Shown here one piece after another: positions 22,654 to 33,200 of a stretch of DNA of 64,000 nt. The DNA comes from Phallusia mammillata (taxonomy: Eukaryota > Chordata > Ascidiacea > Phlebobranchia > Ascidiidae), in contig QLIY01000781.1 of assembly GCA_003260075.1 (NCBI GenBank), forward strand, positions 8,509-72,508, in the 5' to 3' direction. Every line of letters begins with the position of its first letter. Position 1 is the stretch's first letter. Under the pieces are notes generated by a model. The model was not told where the DNA came from, ran no database searches, and saw nothing but the letters and a program-made list of their open reading frames with translations. The translations under genes were made by a program, and so were the position numbers.

Positions 22654-24051
22654 TTAAAATATCCTTAATGTGTAATCTGTCGTATCTCCCGTAGGAGCAA
22701 TGCCTGTTTGTGGAATAACTATTTCAGTTTGAGTCAATATTGCAATATCTCCAGAAGGAGCAATGCATCTTTGTAGGTTTGGGACCATTTCTTGGTCCTC
22801 TGAACCATCTCCCGAAGGAGTAGTGCCTGGTTGCAGCATTCGAACCATGGCTACGGGGGCATTCTCGTGTGGACGAATCCACCATCTTCTCAATTCCAAA
22901 CTTGCCTGGTCTGGAATGTCATCTGAAGGATGCATATTTGTCAGCGAGCCAGAGGCCCAGCTGTACTGTCTCGACATCGGGTGCCTGGAAAAATAATTAC
23001 TGTTTATTAATGGCAAAACAATGCTAAGCCTGTTAGTACAAAGCTTCTGTTTGATGTTTACTTGGATTTTGTTTCTAGTCTTGCATCAATAACCTTAGTT
23101 TGATGGTACTTGCATGGTGCCTAAACGAAACCGACACATCTTTTCAATATCCATTAATATATTCCTATTTTACGCAGTTTTTTAATTGCAACTGTTTTAG
23201 GCTGCAAAAAGATTGTCAGTGAATTTCCTTTGATAACAGTACGTTGTTTTGAGGTAATGTTATGTTTGAACAACCCTGTAGTTATAAGCCTATTAGTTTG
23301 TGCACTGTCATTAGGATTAATGATTAACCCAAATGTTACAGCAAACATAGGTTGTCAGTCTGATCTTGTGACAGCGCCACATGACCAATATACAAATAAA
23401 GGTGGAGCCACTAAATGGATATTGGTGGGGCTGTATTTAACAAACGAACATATGACAACGACAATAATTTGACTTCCTGCTGATATATTTTCTAAAACAC
23501 ATGAAAACTTACTGTACAAACAATTTGTTACCTTCACAAAATGACTGGACAAAATTACCGAAGATTTTGTTTAGTTTTACATTTAAGTAGTGGCTATAAG
23601 GTGCAAGTAAAAGTTTTAATCTAAATTTAAAACAATACTTTTGCCTGACAAAGTAAAACTGTAGACAACATACCCGATACAGCAAATAACTCGACTAGTA
23701 GCAGCTAAATTTCTTTCATTGTTTCTTATGTTTGAATTGGGATGAATTTGAATATTCATCGTTTGGTTATCTTCGTTTCGGGGATTTTCAACCATTTGGT
23801 TGTTTTGGGAACCTGGGTCAAATCTGTGACAAAAACATATATATAACTTGTTATAAAAGTAAAGATAAAAAAAGTTATTAAACAGCAAGTATCAAACAAA
23901 GGCTTAGGTTATAACTTACAAAGTATTTATATCATCTAAGCTATATCAACGTTAGTAATAAACCACCGATCCAACAGCATTTACCCACAAGAACACAAAA
24001 GAGTCGTACACTATTTGTTTAAACTTACCGGTGTGTTTCCTGTTCGGGCAT
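22654..24051 (-). CDS. PSGD-repeat protein, 167 aa, three exons (BIR-derived family)
   Basis: Coding exons (5' to 3'): 24051-24029, 23823-23674, 22984-22654; phases 2 and 2, GT-AG, open to TAA. Exon 1 codes MPEQETH. Exon 2 contains RFDPGSQNNQMVENPRNEDN and ends NLAATSRVICCI. Its last two bases before the donor are GG instead of AG, changing the junction residue from Arg to Gly. Exon 3 starts HPMSRQYSWASG and holds LQPGTTPSGDGSEDQ, RCIAPSGDIAILTQTEIVIP and TGIAPTGD. It also has a short insertion, RRWW, absent from the paralogs. It sits in the right-hand segmental copy at the place of the 161-aa gene. Function unknown. Confidence 0.7.
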
Positions 24052-25779
24052 TGCTGCTACTCTAAACCCTGTGGTTCCCAAACGTAGCGTTTTATGCAGT
24101 TTCTTGTTTGCGTTTAAGGTGGTGCGATGCGACTCCTGACCATATTTGGTGATTAGTACGTGATGACCTTAAGAGCAAGTTGGCACATGATGCAAGTCAC
24201 ATAGAAAACGTCATGTTTGCTGATTTTATTTGTTTTCAAAATGCCGTGTCACCGTGCAAACAATCTCTGCTAAAAAAACTAATTAAGCTTATAAAACTAC
24301 TTGTTCCCTGATGCACAAACATGCTTGTTATCAGTGATAAACTGCTGAATGGGTTTGTAAAATCACTTGCTTGTTTTTGAACCAGTTACTAATTTTGCTT
24401 GCAAAAAACGACTAATAAACTACAATAAAAAAAAGTTTGTTTAGGCTATATTAAAATTTTAATTTTTTTTAGCTATATTTAGAAAAAGTGTTAGTCATAA
24501 CCTTATTTTCGAATTTCCTATAGCCGTATTGACATAATAATGAAATATGATACTTACAACGCAACATGTTCTTAATATCATTTTTAAAATGTCACAAAAT
24601 TACATGTTTTCTTTCAGTTATTCAGTTGATTTACCGTTATTTCCACTTTCGAAGCATTTTTGTCACAATTGAGATTCCACGTTGAAGTCACTTACTGCTC
24701 ATTACTTTCTTGATTCAACATTTTGTGAAACACGAGCTGTATTTTTCCAAACAAACTACGATAAACAAATATTAATTACTGGGATCAGCCATGAAAAGTT
24801 TGAACAAACCAGCGATCACGGCATACTAATACCCTTGATCACTGGTCTGCTTGAATCTTAAGAGCTGATTCCAAAAATGGACGTTTGTTTATTTTACCTA
24901 ATCGTGGCCAAACTGGCGAATTCTTATACAAAGCTGGCATGTGCGGGCAATGGTGCTTGTGTATGGTTTGCCTTTCGAAGGCTTGTACCAATGAGTCTGT
25001 GTCAAATCCAAAAAACGTTCAAGACATGAGTTCGCCGAAAACCATGACTGATCAGTTGGGTCAGATTGGTTGCATTTTATTATCTGGCTTGTGTACAGCA
25101 AAATGCTACTTGCGTACCACTTTAAAAGCTTCTGCGTGTGCCACTGGGAAACAACATTTTGTACATTTGGTGAGCCGCAAACTTGTAAAGGTTGTGCCCT
25201 TTGGCCTTACTTGTAAAGGTTGCGCAACATTACAAATCCTTTAATTTGGCACGGGTAGGTCAACAGTTTTGATTTAGAGTCAGTATTCTTAATGGTGAAT
25301 GATTTACCTGACAACACAGCAGTTCCCGTTGCCAGGCGAAGGGCATAAACAGAGCCAATACATTAAGGTGGTGCAATGATGCTATGCAAACATTGAGTCG
25401 GTAAATAGGCGTTGTCGATCATATTCTTTTAACATGCCAAGCAACAACACTCTCGAAAGAATAGTAATGATAGTGTTAAACCAACTAATGCCCCAAAAGA
25501 GGGGTTTAGGAAAGAGGTAGAATTTGACACAAATAACACTAAACACTATAAAACTACCATCGATGGAAAACAAAAATCAATGTTTGTTGTATATACATAC
25601 AAAAGGATACGAAAAACATGCCAGAACGGACACAAAATAGTTTTGCAGAAATAAAATACATATGGCATAAAACACGAAGTATTAACCGAATGTCGGTTAA
25701 CAAGTTACGCTTTGGATACTCCGAAACAGTCTGCTTTTCTGTTGTGTATTGCGTGTAAGTATTGTATTTCCAACTAATG
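24052..25779. other. Rearranged spacer with family and SINE remnants
   Basis: 24,052-24,240 is the PSGD upstream flank. 24,240-24,420 repeats BIR-gene 3' flank (compare 21,850-22,050). 24,660-25,020 matches 5,020-5,360 including the left half of the SINE, but the tRNA-like part is deleted between GAGTCTGTGT and CAAATCCA. 25,120-25,740 matches 7,860-8,890. The mosaic order suggests repeated unequal exchange. No gene seen. Confidence 0.45.
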
Positions 25780-27038
25780 CTAGAGTAACGTATGTCCTGC
25801 AACGAATTCACGTTGAACACCGTCTGCGGTATCTCCAGAAGGAGCGGTGCCTAATTGTGGAGTAACTAAAACCGTTTCAGTATCTGTAGCAATATCTCCA
25901 AAAGGAGCAATGCCTGATTCTGGAATATTTGAAACCGTTTCAGTATCTGTAGCAACATCTCCAGAAGGAGCAATGCCTGATACTGGAATATATGAAACCG
26001 TTTCAGTATCTGTAGCATTATCTCCAGAAGGAGCAATGCCTGATACTGGAATATTTGAAACCGTTTCAGTATCTGTAGCAATATCCCCAGAAGGAGTAAT
26101 GCCTGATACTGGAATATATGAAACCGTTACAGTTCCTGTAGCAATATCTCCAGAAGGAGCAATGTCTGATAAATCTTGCGTTTCTCGTGGTAAATCAATC
26201 CTTCTACTTAAAACGGAACTTTGAAAGTCGCCTGGATAGTATTTTAATGTTAAATATGCAGTGCCGTTTTTAGGAAGACGCCATTATTGAAACACAGTTT
26301 ATACATTTTTTTTGGTCTGTCAGTCTTCAGCAAAGGAAAATCTTTTGTTCATTTACTTAAAGCGGGGGTCAGCAACTCGCAAGTCGGATCCGACTCGTCA
26401 AGCAAAAATAACCGGGGAACCCCTTTTTTAGAAAAGTGGCCACTTTTGATGGGAAAAACTAAACCCAAATCCTTTCTTTTGAACTGATGGGAAGCCATAG
26501 CTAAACAACCAAATAGCTACGTAAATATAAGAAGTTAAGAGCAAACGGAATTTAAAGTTAATTATTACTAAACCCCGCTGATGATACTGAGTCGATCTTG
26601 GATTAGGCCCGCTGCCTTCAAAAGTTTTCGCCTTCTGACTTAAAGCAAAACCATACGTATTGTTGCGTTTTGCAGGCGATAAAGTATATGCAAAGCAAAA
26701 GAATATGTCAAGGTAGGACTTCTGTACGAATAAATTGTACCTGGTATGAAACGTAATTTGATAAGTAGCAGCTGAATTTCGTTCCTTATGTCTCCTGTCC
26801 GAATTTGGTCAACTCGTATTTGGTGGTTGATTTACATCGTTTTGGGGATGTTCAATACGTTGGTTGCGTTGGAAACAAAACAAAATTCTAATTTGATAAA
26901 AAAAATATGTAGATTTCAAAAGCAAAAGCTACATCCACCAAAGAACCCAACTTATAATATCTACAGCAAACAACAACAACAACAACAACAAAGATATTAG
27001 CCTGATATAACTTACCGGAATATCTCTTTGTAAAGCAT
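25780..27038 (-). pseudogene. Broken PSGD-family gene with five 21-aa repeats
   Basis: Exon 1 27038-27016 (MLYKEIF plus two bases, 23 nt, as in the family). Exon 2 26887-26741 aligns in frame with the paralogs (QRNQRIEHPQNDVNQ, HKERNSAAT) but has a TGA after NTS. Exon 3 26231-25780 begins after TATCCAG; in the phase delivered by exon 2 it hits TAG after nine codons, while the frame carrying the repeats needs a different phase. From about 26,170 to 25,850 that frame reads GIAPSGDIATDTETVSNIPVS five times with few changes, ending at TAG 25,780. Two independent breaks argue for a pseudogene, though an alternative splice cannot be excluded. Confidence 0.6.
25847..26170 (-). repeat. 63-bp tandem repeat coding a 21-aa PSGD unit
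   Basis: Five copies of 63 bp (GCAATATCTCCAGAAGGAGC on the plus strand recurs at about 25,889, 25,952, 26,015, 26,078 and 26,141). The period is a multiple of three, so one frame stays open throughout. The same motif, more diverged, makes up the last exon of the three intact PSGD genes. Confidence 0.85.
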
Positions 27039-27236
27039 GTTTGCTAGCTGCTATAGCTGTTGATGGTTCCAGCTGAGCTATTTATACGTGTTTTTTTTCT
27101 TCTGTGTTTGCTTTTTGGTTCGTGGGTTTTAACTTCTACCCGTATTTGGTTTTGTGTATGTGTTGGTATTGCGGGCAAGTTAAGACACGTTGGAAAGCAA
27201 AGCAGACCTTTATGTCAACCTGCAATCAGTGGTGGG
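27039..27236. other. Upstream flank of the broken PSGD copy
   Basis: Partly similar to the 5' flanks of the PSGD genes (CTTCTACCCGTATTTGG, GGGCAAGTT motifs). No coding sequence seen. Confidence 0.4.
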
Positions 27237-27403
27237 ATTCAGCCGGTTCGCACCGGTTCGTTAGAACCGTCTCACGAAATTTTATGAGAGCAGCGAACCG
27301 GTTAGCATTAATGGTTACCGTCAATGGACTTTTTGTGACAGAATCGGCTGAAAAATATTAATTTTGGGATAGAACTGGCTGACAAAAAATTTGAATCCCA
27401 GGG
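27237..27403. mobile_element. Probable hAT-like element, decayed
   Basis: Starts CAGTGGTGGGATTCAGCCGG with AACCGGTTCG motifs and ends TTTGAATCCCAGG, the approximate inverse of the start. The termini no longer match fully and the target duplication is unclear. Confidence 0.45.
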
Positions 27404-27429
27404 AAAACGCAACTGCAACAAATATGTTT

Positions 27430-28720
27430 CCAATCGAAGCCAGTTTCCAGGGGTATTTGACCGAAATATTCCAGTTTCAAACTGGTTTTAGCCGGTTACT
27501 GCCTCCTACCGGACCTCCAAACCGGTTCAATCCGGAATCTGAGAAACAATATTTTGACCCGATTTTTGAAAAAAACCTAAGACCTTACCGTTTTTTCGAA
27601 TATCGGGGCTCAAAGAATTAATAAAAAAATACGTTTTTCAGGGGGTATAGCCTTAGGGTTGTTTCAAAAATCGGGTCAAAATTGTGTCTCTCCGATTCCG
27701 GACCCCCCCCCCACCGGTTTGGAGGTCCGGTAGGAGGCAGAAACCGGCTAAAACCAGTTTAAAAGTGGAATATTCCGGCGAAAACTTCCCTGAAAACCGG
27801 ATTTTTCATCAATTCTTTGAGCCCCGATATTCGAAAAAACGGTATGGCTATAGCCTTATGTTTTTTTCAAAAATCGGGTCACAATTTTGTCTCTGAGATT
27901 CCGGTTTAAACCGGTTTGGAGGTCCGGTAGGAGGCAGAAACCGGCTAAAACCAGTTTTAAACTGAAATTTTCCGGCGAAAACCCGCTGAAAACCGGATTT
28001 TTCATCAATTCTTTGAGCCCCGATATTCGAAAAAAACGGAAAGGCTATAGCCATGTGTTTTTCTCAAAAATCGGGTCAAAATTCTGTCTCTCCGATTCCG
28101 GTTTAAACCAGTTTGCAGGTCCGGTATGAGGCAGAAACCGGAGAAAAACCAGTTTGAAACTGGAATATTCCGGCGAAAACCCCCTGATAAACCCCTGAAA
28201 AACGGATTTTCTTCAATTTTTGGAGTCCTGATATTCCAAAAAACGGATAGGCTATAGCCTTAGGGTTGTTTCAAAAATCGGGTCCAAATTGTGTCTCTCC
28301 GATTCCAGATTAAACCGGTTTGGAGGTCCGGTAGGAGGCAGAAACCGGTTAAAACCAGTTTGAAACTGCATATTCCAGCGAAAACCCCCTGAAACCCGGA
28401 TTTTTCTTCAATTTTTTGAACCTCAATAATCGAAAAAACGGAAAGGCTATAGCCTAAGGTTCTTTTCAAAAATCGGGTCAAAATTGTGTTTCTCAGATTC
28501 CGGATTGAACCGGTTTAGAGGTCCGGTAGGAGGCAGAAACCGGCTAAAACCAGTTTAAATCTGAAATATTCCGGCGAAAACTCCCTGAAAACCGGATTTT
28601 TCATCAATTTTTTGAGGCCCGATAATCGAAAAAACAGAAAGGTTTGACCCGATTTTTGAAAAAAACCTTAGGCTATAGCCTTTCCGTTTTTTTTTCGATT
28701 ATTGAGGTTCAAAGAACTGA
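27430..28720. repeat. CCGG-rich tandem repeat, unit about 195 bp
   Basis: The block GGTCCGGTAGGAGGCAGAAA recurs at about 27,724, 27,920, 28,112, 28,326 and 28,521, each followed by CCGG-AAAACCAGTTT, a TTCCGGCGAAAAC block and AAAATCGGGTCA. The first unit (27,430-27,620) and the last partial unit (28,640-28,710) are inverted relative to the rest, so the array is bounded by inverted copies. Related single fragments lie at 8,330-8,500 and 11,390-11,650. Short ORFs inside do not look coding. Confidence 0.8.
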
Positions 28721-29492
28721 ATGTCGGGCTTTTAGATGGAGTGGTTTACGTTTTTCGCTTTTCCATGAAGCAATGTTTCTTTAACCCTCGGTCGGAGAAA
28801 GCTTGCTAATTATAAAGCAGGCGTTACCAATTCAATTGTTTGATCTTTACCCCAAAACACAACTAAATGCAAGCCCATTGACTGATTCCAATAATGATGT
28901 ATGTTTTGTTCGTTTTGTCTGTGTAAATAAACCAGACTCGTCTATTAATTCTTTAAGTCTATTTATTTGTATTCTTGCTGGCATTTATGCGATTTATCTC
29001 CCTTTAGACAAAACATTACTTTTTGTTTGAAATATTGAATTTGTTACTGATATCGTATTATTTCACTTCAACTTTCCATGCTTTTGAAGACAACTTCAGA
29101 TTTATTTTAGCGAATTTTTTTGCTTTTTTAACTGTTTTAATCCAAGCAATTTTATTTCAAATCTAGACTCACATATCTAAACAAGTCAAATTACTCCCAA
29201 ATATGCATGAACTGATTTTATTCTGCTTAGTAGAGAAGCTAAATAAATAAGAACGTGATCATAAAAACGAAACAATAAAACGCCGCAAAATAAAGAACAA
29301 ACAAATTGAAGGAAAACAAATGTCGTTTTTTAAACGTTCACAATTCTCTTGTAAGTGTTTGTAAAAACATTTCCACTCTGCGTCATCTGGGGGGAATTTC
29401 CCGCCTAGCTCTCTGACTTCACCACCTTTCGCGTGACGCGTATGACATCTTCCATCGTGACGTATAAACACGTTGATGATATTTTCGAAATT
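28721..29492. other. 3' flank of the semaphorin gene
   Basis: Downstream of the semaphorin stop (minus strand). Candidate minus-strand AATAAA signals at 29,217-29,222 and about 28,964-28,969. No other gene seen. Confidence 0.4.
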
Positions 29493-30201
29493 TCAACTTT
29501 TAACTGGACTCGGCGGCGGAGTGACGTATTTATCCGCTGATGACGTCGATGATGATGACGCAGTACTGGTGGGTGATTTTTCGCTGCGCGCTGAGTAGGG
29601 GCGCAAAGTGGGTGAAGGGGTTCGGCCGTTCCAACGGGGTGAAATCGGGACATCCCGGCGGGGTGAAGTTTGGTTGTGCAAGCGATTGTTGTAGGAACTC
29701 GCCAGGAGGGGCTGGGAAACCGGTGCGGGGAAGTCCCTCTGTCGGGGGGTGCTCGCCGCGCTCGATGTGACGTCACTGGCACGTGACCCGGACACTGACG
29801 CCGCTTTCAAAGTTGAATCACTGTCGGTGTCAAAGCTGGCCCCATGGGCGCCCCCCCCCCTGTGGCGGGTAAACCGTCGGATCTACCACTTTCGGGGGTG
29901 TTTTGGGTCGAAGGGGCATCCTCGTTCTTTCCCGCAAAAGTAAAGTCCAATGGGGTCACTTCGTCTTCTTCGATTTCAACATCATCAGGACACTCGAGTT
30001 CCATGACAAGCGTTCCGCGCTTTGGATGGCGACGGATAGAGCTGCATTTCACCGAAAAGTCGTCGCCGAACGACACCATTATCTTGTTAGCGGGGATCGA
30101 CTTGGTGCGTTGCGGAAGCTTTCGAGATTTTGTTTCAGGCTGCAAACCGGGAGATGAAGGACCACCGTCTGTTTCGTCGATGAAAGCTATTCCGTCTTCT
30201 T
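29493..30201 (-). CDS. Semaphorin exon 19: C-terminal tail with homopolymer frameshift
   Basis: First part reads FIDETDGGPSSPGLQPETKS, SFGDDFSVKCSS and an acidic stretch. After ATG, where ten G stand (29,860-29,851), the annotated frame soon stops at 29,807, while the next frame continues ASFDTDSDST, PISPRWNGRTPSPTLRPYSA, SSADKYVTPPPSPVKS to TGA 29,493: basic, Ser/Pro-rich, with tail-like composition. Eight or eleven G would keep one frame. Low-complexity C-terminus without a PDZ-binding end. Confidence 0.8.
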
Positions 30202-33200
30202 CTGTAAAAATAGTAATGCATAAGTCTATGTATGTGCATAAGATATAATAGAAACACGAATTTTTACACATTTGCAACAAATTTACAAAACAAACAGCCA
30301 TTGAGGGTAGATAAGACGCAATAATTTGATAATTTATATGTTTAGACAAATGCATCGTTAAAAATCAGAGAAATAATGCAATTTGATTTAAACAGGAATA
30401 TGAAATACATCTATTATTATTAAATAGTAATCAGAACAATCTAGAAATTTCCAATAGTTTTACTTCTATTTTCTATATGGTGTCAAATATAAACAAATCA
30501 ATCATTTAACTTCAAGTCAAGTGTACTTACCAAACTGCTGTTTCATTGGGTTCACTTTAGCCACTTTCTTGGTGTTCGGAGTAGAATCTAATCCATCTGT
30601 AATAAAACACAAAAACAACAGTCACATTTACGTTCCTAACTTTATTATTGAGGAGATTTTCGTAATTTGCAATTTTTACCTGCGATGTCAAATGATTTTT
30701 GTAGGAGCGGTTTAGTTGAGGCGGACCGATCATAGGATATGGTGTTCCGATTCGAGTAGGTGTTGTTGCTGTTATTTTCCTGTGCTTCTAGAGGTTGTAT
30801 GTCCTGATGGCTGCACAAACAAAAGCAAATGTTAGGAAACACCAGCAATGCTATACTTAATACCTAATAATGAAAACCTCTCACCATAAACCATTTGCTA
30901 TTTACATTAAATATTACATATTCATATTACATAAAACTTTGGTGTAAGCTTTCAACACCAGCGCTTTTAATTAGGGTATCACAGTGTAAACTAGAGTGCT
31001 TAGGCGTAACTATACAACAGCTCAAGGCGCAACATAGGATATATAGGGGTGCACTAAAAAAATTGTTGGTTCAAAGTTCCGTATGAATACACATGTACCA
31101 ATACTTCAATGTACTTCCGTTTGGAAAAGCGGTCAAGCTTTAAAAATTACTGAAAATCGGCTAAAACACACAGGAATGAAGTAGCATAGGAAATCAAAAC
31201 AGCATTAGACGGAGTAAGTTATTTAATTTTCAGAGGTGATTTTTTTTACTTACTTATTTTGTGGTGGTTTATTCTCAGGATTGTATCTTTTCCCGCCTTT
31301 ATTAAACCATCGCTTTCTGTAGTGGTAGCCAACAAGAACAAGCACCAGCAAAACGAGAGCAACACTAAAAACACCTGAAAAATGGGAAAAATTGGTTACA
31401 ATTTCGAAAATTCTTTGCAGCAGTTACGGTAATGGCCTTTCCTCCTAATCGACCCTTAATTTCAAGTAAAGTGTACAATTTATTTTATAGCTGGTAAATT
31501 CCAGTATTTATTGTGTTTAGGAATAAACAATTCGTAGTAATGCAGACAAGGAACAGAAAGTCATGTAAGAGTTTTACAATTTTTAGTGTATCTTATTTTT
31601 TTTCTTTTGCTCGAAATAACATTAGCGACCTTGAAAAACGAGAAAAAAAATCAAAAAATTTAGATTCGGGGTTGGGAAATTATGTGCTAAAATTGATATT
31701 CTCTGGTTCATTTAAAATACTTTTGTACCCGGAAGCATCTAAACGAGTCAAAGCTACGAACGTTTTTGGGCGACTCTGAATTTGTATTAAACATACAGGC
31801 ATAAATTGTATGCTTATCTTTTAATCCGAGTCGGACCAAATTTTTAACCTTTATCTGAACCCCAGTGAGTTTTCAAATATATTTTGACAAAAGCAATAAA
31901 CAGTAACTTACTTATGACAATCACAATGCTTGGCCCGGCCCCAGCGGCTGGTTGGTTAGTTGGAAAAGAAGATAATGTCGTGTTTTCAACAGGGTTGGTC
32001 TCTTCATCTTTAGGACTTGATCCTTTCGGCGAAGTGTTGGCTAAATTCAAACAAAACCGAATTAAAAAAACAAAAGTTCTGCATCAAATTTCTTAAAACG
32101 AGTGTATGTGCTTTATTGGCTGTGATTGGTTATCAAAAATGCACTGCTTCATAATAAATACATTGGTATCTTTCTAAACCGCAAGTAATTGCCGAAATAG
32201 TTCAATAAATGTAGTGTCACTTTTTAAACGACCTATAGGCCAGTTGTCACATTATTATAGGCCAGTTGTGATTTATGTTCAGTCTTCAATTAAACAATTA
32301 AAGCAAATCTGAGAATTTTTTCACAAATGCACTAAATAAGACACTTTCAGGCACTTTTATTTTTACATCAGTACTTGAACAAACTACCAACACAGATATA
32401 TTTTAGTTTGCTTTGAAAGAATAACTTACAGGTTGTGACTGTTGAACCGGTGCCAACGGTTACTTTTGTTGTGCCATCCTTGCAAATAATTTCGGTTCTG
32501 GACACCACAGATCCATCAGCCATATGCTTACACACATATGAACCATAGTTGTCCTTCATAAATGGGGTGAACTCCAATCGACCATCCTTGCTTTGTCTGT
32601 AGTTGGGCCCTACGAAATCGTATATGGTTCACATTTTAGTCTAACAGTTTGGTTTTAAAGAGATTGTGCAGCAAAGTCAGTAAGTGATTTAAAGCTGATC
32701 ATCCATACTAGGATCAGCCCTGAAGCGTCCATGCAGACCAGCAATCACGGCACACTCATATATAAATCATAGTACGTCAGGCCCATTGAAGTCGTGATAC
32801 CGAATCAAGTCGGTCGTGGGTGCGAACCCCACCGCAGGCCAGATTTTTCTAGTCTGTGCCTTGACACCTGGGAATTCTTGGGAGACCGCCTTGATTTGGT
32901 ATAACACCTTCAATAGGCCTGGCATGCTATGATTTAATGCAATGCGTAATGTGAATGCAAATGTGAAATGCGTAGGTGAACGTAATATTGGTAATGCTCA
33001 CTATGCTGATGTATGCGATTACAGCTTGCGTGATATTCAAGGATATATTAAAGGCCTATTAACAGAGTAGCAATTAGTTTCAAAGTATATTACACGTATT
33101 TAATACAATTTGTGACAAAACATTACTCGTAGAATATACCGAGCTTATGCCAAACCCTTAAAATAGGACTTAAAAGATTAAAGATATGTTCTTTGCAAAA

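Noticed and set aside
484-24240. Left and right BIR segments as two haplotypes of one locus
   Set aside because: They differ by large insertions, gene content and many indels, far more than the stitched allele copies.
25847-26170. PSGD repeats as IAP-binding or caspase sites
   Set aside because: IAP-binding needs a free N-terminal alanine and the Gly-Asp tetrapeptides are not good caspase sites; no evidence beyond the family link to BIR genes.
29405-29782. Alternative minus frame of 125 codons in the semaphorin last exon
   Set aside because: Arg/Pro/His-rich shadow; the neighbouring frame continues the tail after a simple homopolymer correction.
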